From contig OY759265.1 of NCBI GenBank assembly GCA_963662155.1, positions 40,821,405 through 40,885,404 on the forward strand: a stretch of 64,000 bases of DNA, given 5' to 3'. The notes under the pieces were generated by a model. That model worked only from the letters and a program-made list of their open reading frames with translations, was not told the DNA's origin and did no database searches. Origin of the DNA: Lamellibrachia columna (Eukaryota > Annelida > Polychaeta > Sabellida > Siboglinidae). The position numbers and the translations under genes are program-made. Every line of letters begins with the position of its first letter. The stretch's first letter is position 1. Positions 62,061 through 64,000 of the stretch are shown here, piece by piece.

Positions 62061-62612
62061 GTGGGCTAGAATTTCCCCACCGTTATCAACTCGACACTGC
62101 ATAGTAAATTTTTGGGTTTATTCACCATGATGTATTCAGCATTGGCAATCAATTCCTGCTGTTATTTCCTACCTAGCGACACTTTCATAAATTACATGAA
62201 TATCTTCTAAACACTTGCGTTTTGCTTGTGATGATTTATATATTCAGCTCAAGCCATGCCCCATAAAGATCTTTGGGCATTTTTTTACGTAAAGTTGCAT
62301 CAGGGTATACTATTTATAAAATGTCATCTAATACATATCATTCGAGTAGCCTATCGAATCCGGAATATCCAGCATGAAAATAAGATTTTATCTGAGATTT
62401 TGGTTTCTTTTGCACTGTATGTTTCGCTTTTATTTTGAAATTAATAAATGGCATAATTTCTTCACTTTGAATGGGGCTACTTCTAATTGCATTATTGTTC
62501 TAATGATGTATTGCAGCAGTGGCCAAGTTAACCATATCTTTATGTTGAATTTCCGTCACAGTAATGTGTAATACTGTGTGTACATGCTATATTCATGGTA
62601 TTACATACATGT
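62061..62612. other. Intron sequence after the PIP5K exon
   Basis: It starts with donor GTGGGC. No exon recognised. Confidence 0.5.
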
Positions 62613-62621
62613 ACGCATGCA

Positions 62622-62681
<60 letters not shown>

Positions 62682-62702
62682 TGTGTGTGTGTGTATGTAT
62701 AT

Positions 62703-62736
<34 letters not shown>

Positions 62737-62765
62737 CACACACAAGCATGCACACACACACAGGC
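62613..62765. repeat. (GCGT)n(GT)n(TA)n(CA)n compound microsatellite in the intron
   Basis: About 18 GCGT units pass into GT, then TA, then CA repeats. Multiple Cys/Val/Arg frames across it are artefacts. Confidence 0.96.
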
Positions 62766-64000
62766 ACACTTATTTTGACTTCCACGATCATTTCTGGTGA
62801 ATGAAAGCCGCAATTTGCCTTCTTGCTTCATCAAACACGACTTCACCTGCGAGCCACTTGCTGGAATCAATGACGGCAGCATCCTCGTTAACCATTAATA
62901 ATCAATTCATCTAGTACCCGACGCAACTTTGAAGATGGCATGCATGCTCTTGACGGGGATGATTAGAAAAGCTGCTAGAATTTATAATGAAATTTAGCTG
63001 TGCTGAGAACAACAGGAATTCTGCTATCTGCCAGATTAGTGAAGTAACTGTGCATTGCAGCATTTATATGCAATAGTATAGAAAGCAAATTTATACTCCC
63101 TTTTATTTAATGAATGCCCATCTGCATTGATGCTGATATCACCATGTGTAGTTTAGTACCTAATTGAGGCACAGTATTCTAGTGCATAAACATTGGAGCG
63201 TGTTATTGCGCTCTGGACGAGTGAACTGTTGCTTTTAAATTAATACGTAGCATCAAATAATCCAGATAATAAATAACACCACTAGACATCTGGTAGATTT
63301 CATCCAACTAAATCCAGCAGCTAGTCGGATTGTTTCTGGTATTACAAATAACATGTACTTCAGTAGTCATTGTTAACTGCTGAAACTTAAATATTATATA
63401 TTTATAAATGTCAATGTTTGTCTGCTGTTTGTTTTCTTATCACATTCTCAATTAGCGAAGCATTAAGCAACCCAAAAGTCATATTTGTCTTCTCCCACAA
63501 ATATTTTTCGTTTTGCTCCTATGTTTAACAGCTACAATTACGTTAAACATACATGTGCATTTAATTATGTGGTGACTCCAGGGTTTATTTTAAAGATTTA
63601 ATGCTAACTGTCATAAGAGCACATTGCAGTACTTTCAATCTTTTTCCTTATACATGAGTAGTGTAAAATAAATATCTGATTGTGCACACATGAAATATGC
63701 ATTAATTGTTTGAAATGGATCTTCTAATTTCCTAATCCTAGTATCATGCTGCTCCGCACACAGTTTATATAAACCAGCAACCAGTTGGGGGGGAGGTATT
63801 GGGGGAGGCAAATTTATACACACAGGGTTATCTTTCTAAAAACAGTTTATCACTGCCCGTGATGCTGCATTGCTCATATGTGTGAATACAGCATCTGCTG
63901 TCGCTGCACAGTTGTCTCAGATATCATACTGTGCTGTTGACTAACATGCCATGTAAGCTGCAGATACTACATTCATAAACACTATTTATGGCAGACATCA
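62766..64000. other. Probable intron sequence to window end
   Basis: No PIP5K core exon (residues like GAIQLGI or RDVLMQDF) is found in any frame here. A G-rich run (GGGGGGGAGG) lies at 63787-63796. Confidence 0.45.

Noticed and set aside
62564..62882. Cys/Arg/Val and Thr/His repeat frames on both strands
   Set aside because: Translation of the compound GCGT/GT/TA/CA microsatellite.

Overview
This window is animal nuclear DNA: AT-rich, almost without long open frames, with intron-embedded exons, long (CA)n and (TA)n microsatellites, minisatellites, a Penelope-like element and CR1-like LINEs. The LINE type (ORF1 with a PHD-like finger and an SGNH esterase), abundant GGGGCAA-type inverted-repeat elements and a tRNA-headed SINE suggest a marine invertebrate bilaterian (lophotrochozoan, echinoderm/hemichordate or cephalochordate). 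The sequence does not fix the species.

Host genes are sparse. The only two coding exons recognised with confidence are (1) a 309-bp, phase 1-1 exon on the minus strand (16733-17041) encoding the first Ig domain of a DCC/neogenin/protogenin-type receptor, and (2) a 144-bp exon on the plus strand (61917-62060) encoding the N-terminal flank and start of the kinase domain of a type I phosphatidylinositol-4-phosphate 5-kinase. Two small splice-bounded candidate exons lie upstream of the second (59091-59116 and 59158-59210). Two further possible first exons are weaker: minus strand 24555-24698, and a signal-peptide-like plus-strand exon at 29005-29078. All other recognised material is repeats and mobile elements lying in introns or between genes.

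Mobile elements from left to right: a TA-flanked inverted-repeat element (3443-4394) with subterminal TATTGGACC motifs; a hAT-like element with exact 6-bp target duplications (11255-12553) and a second copy at 56498-57952; a Penelope-like RT/GIY-YIG remnant (14586-15425, minus); a TTAA-flanked piggyBac-like element (21151-21827); LINE 3' fragments at 25101, 32430, 36570, 53350 and 53975; a GGGGCAA-palindrome element (about 33310-34240); and a nearly full-length but broken CR1-like LINE (about 46690 to 42055, minus) with 5' monomers, ORF1 and ORF2. This LINE sits inside a 52-bp minisatellite that appears to be an amplified A-box half of a tRNA-derived SINE, since an intact SINE head closes the array at 47398-47520.

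Tandem arrays are frequent: 108-bp units each with a perfect 8-bp hairpin (6194-6728), 27/30-bp units (22084-22300), 58-bp units (40732-40972), 66-70-bp units next to the Ig exon (17100-17430), and AATTAA-rich low-complexity blocks recurring at four places. No bacterial-type operons, CRISPR arrays, rRNA or functional tRNA genes were seen.
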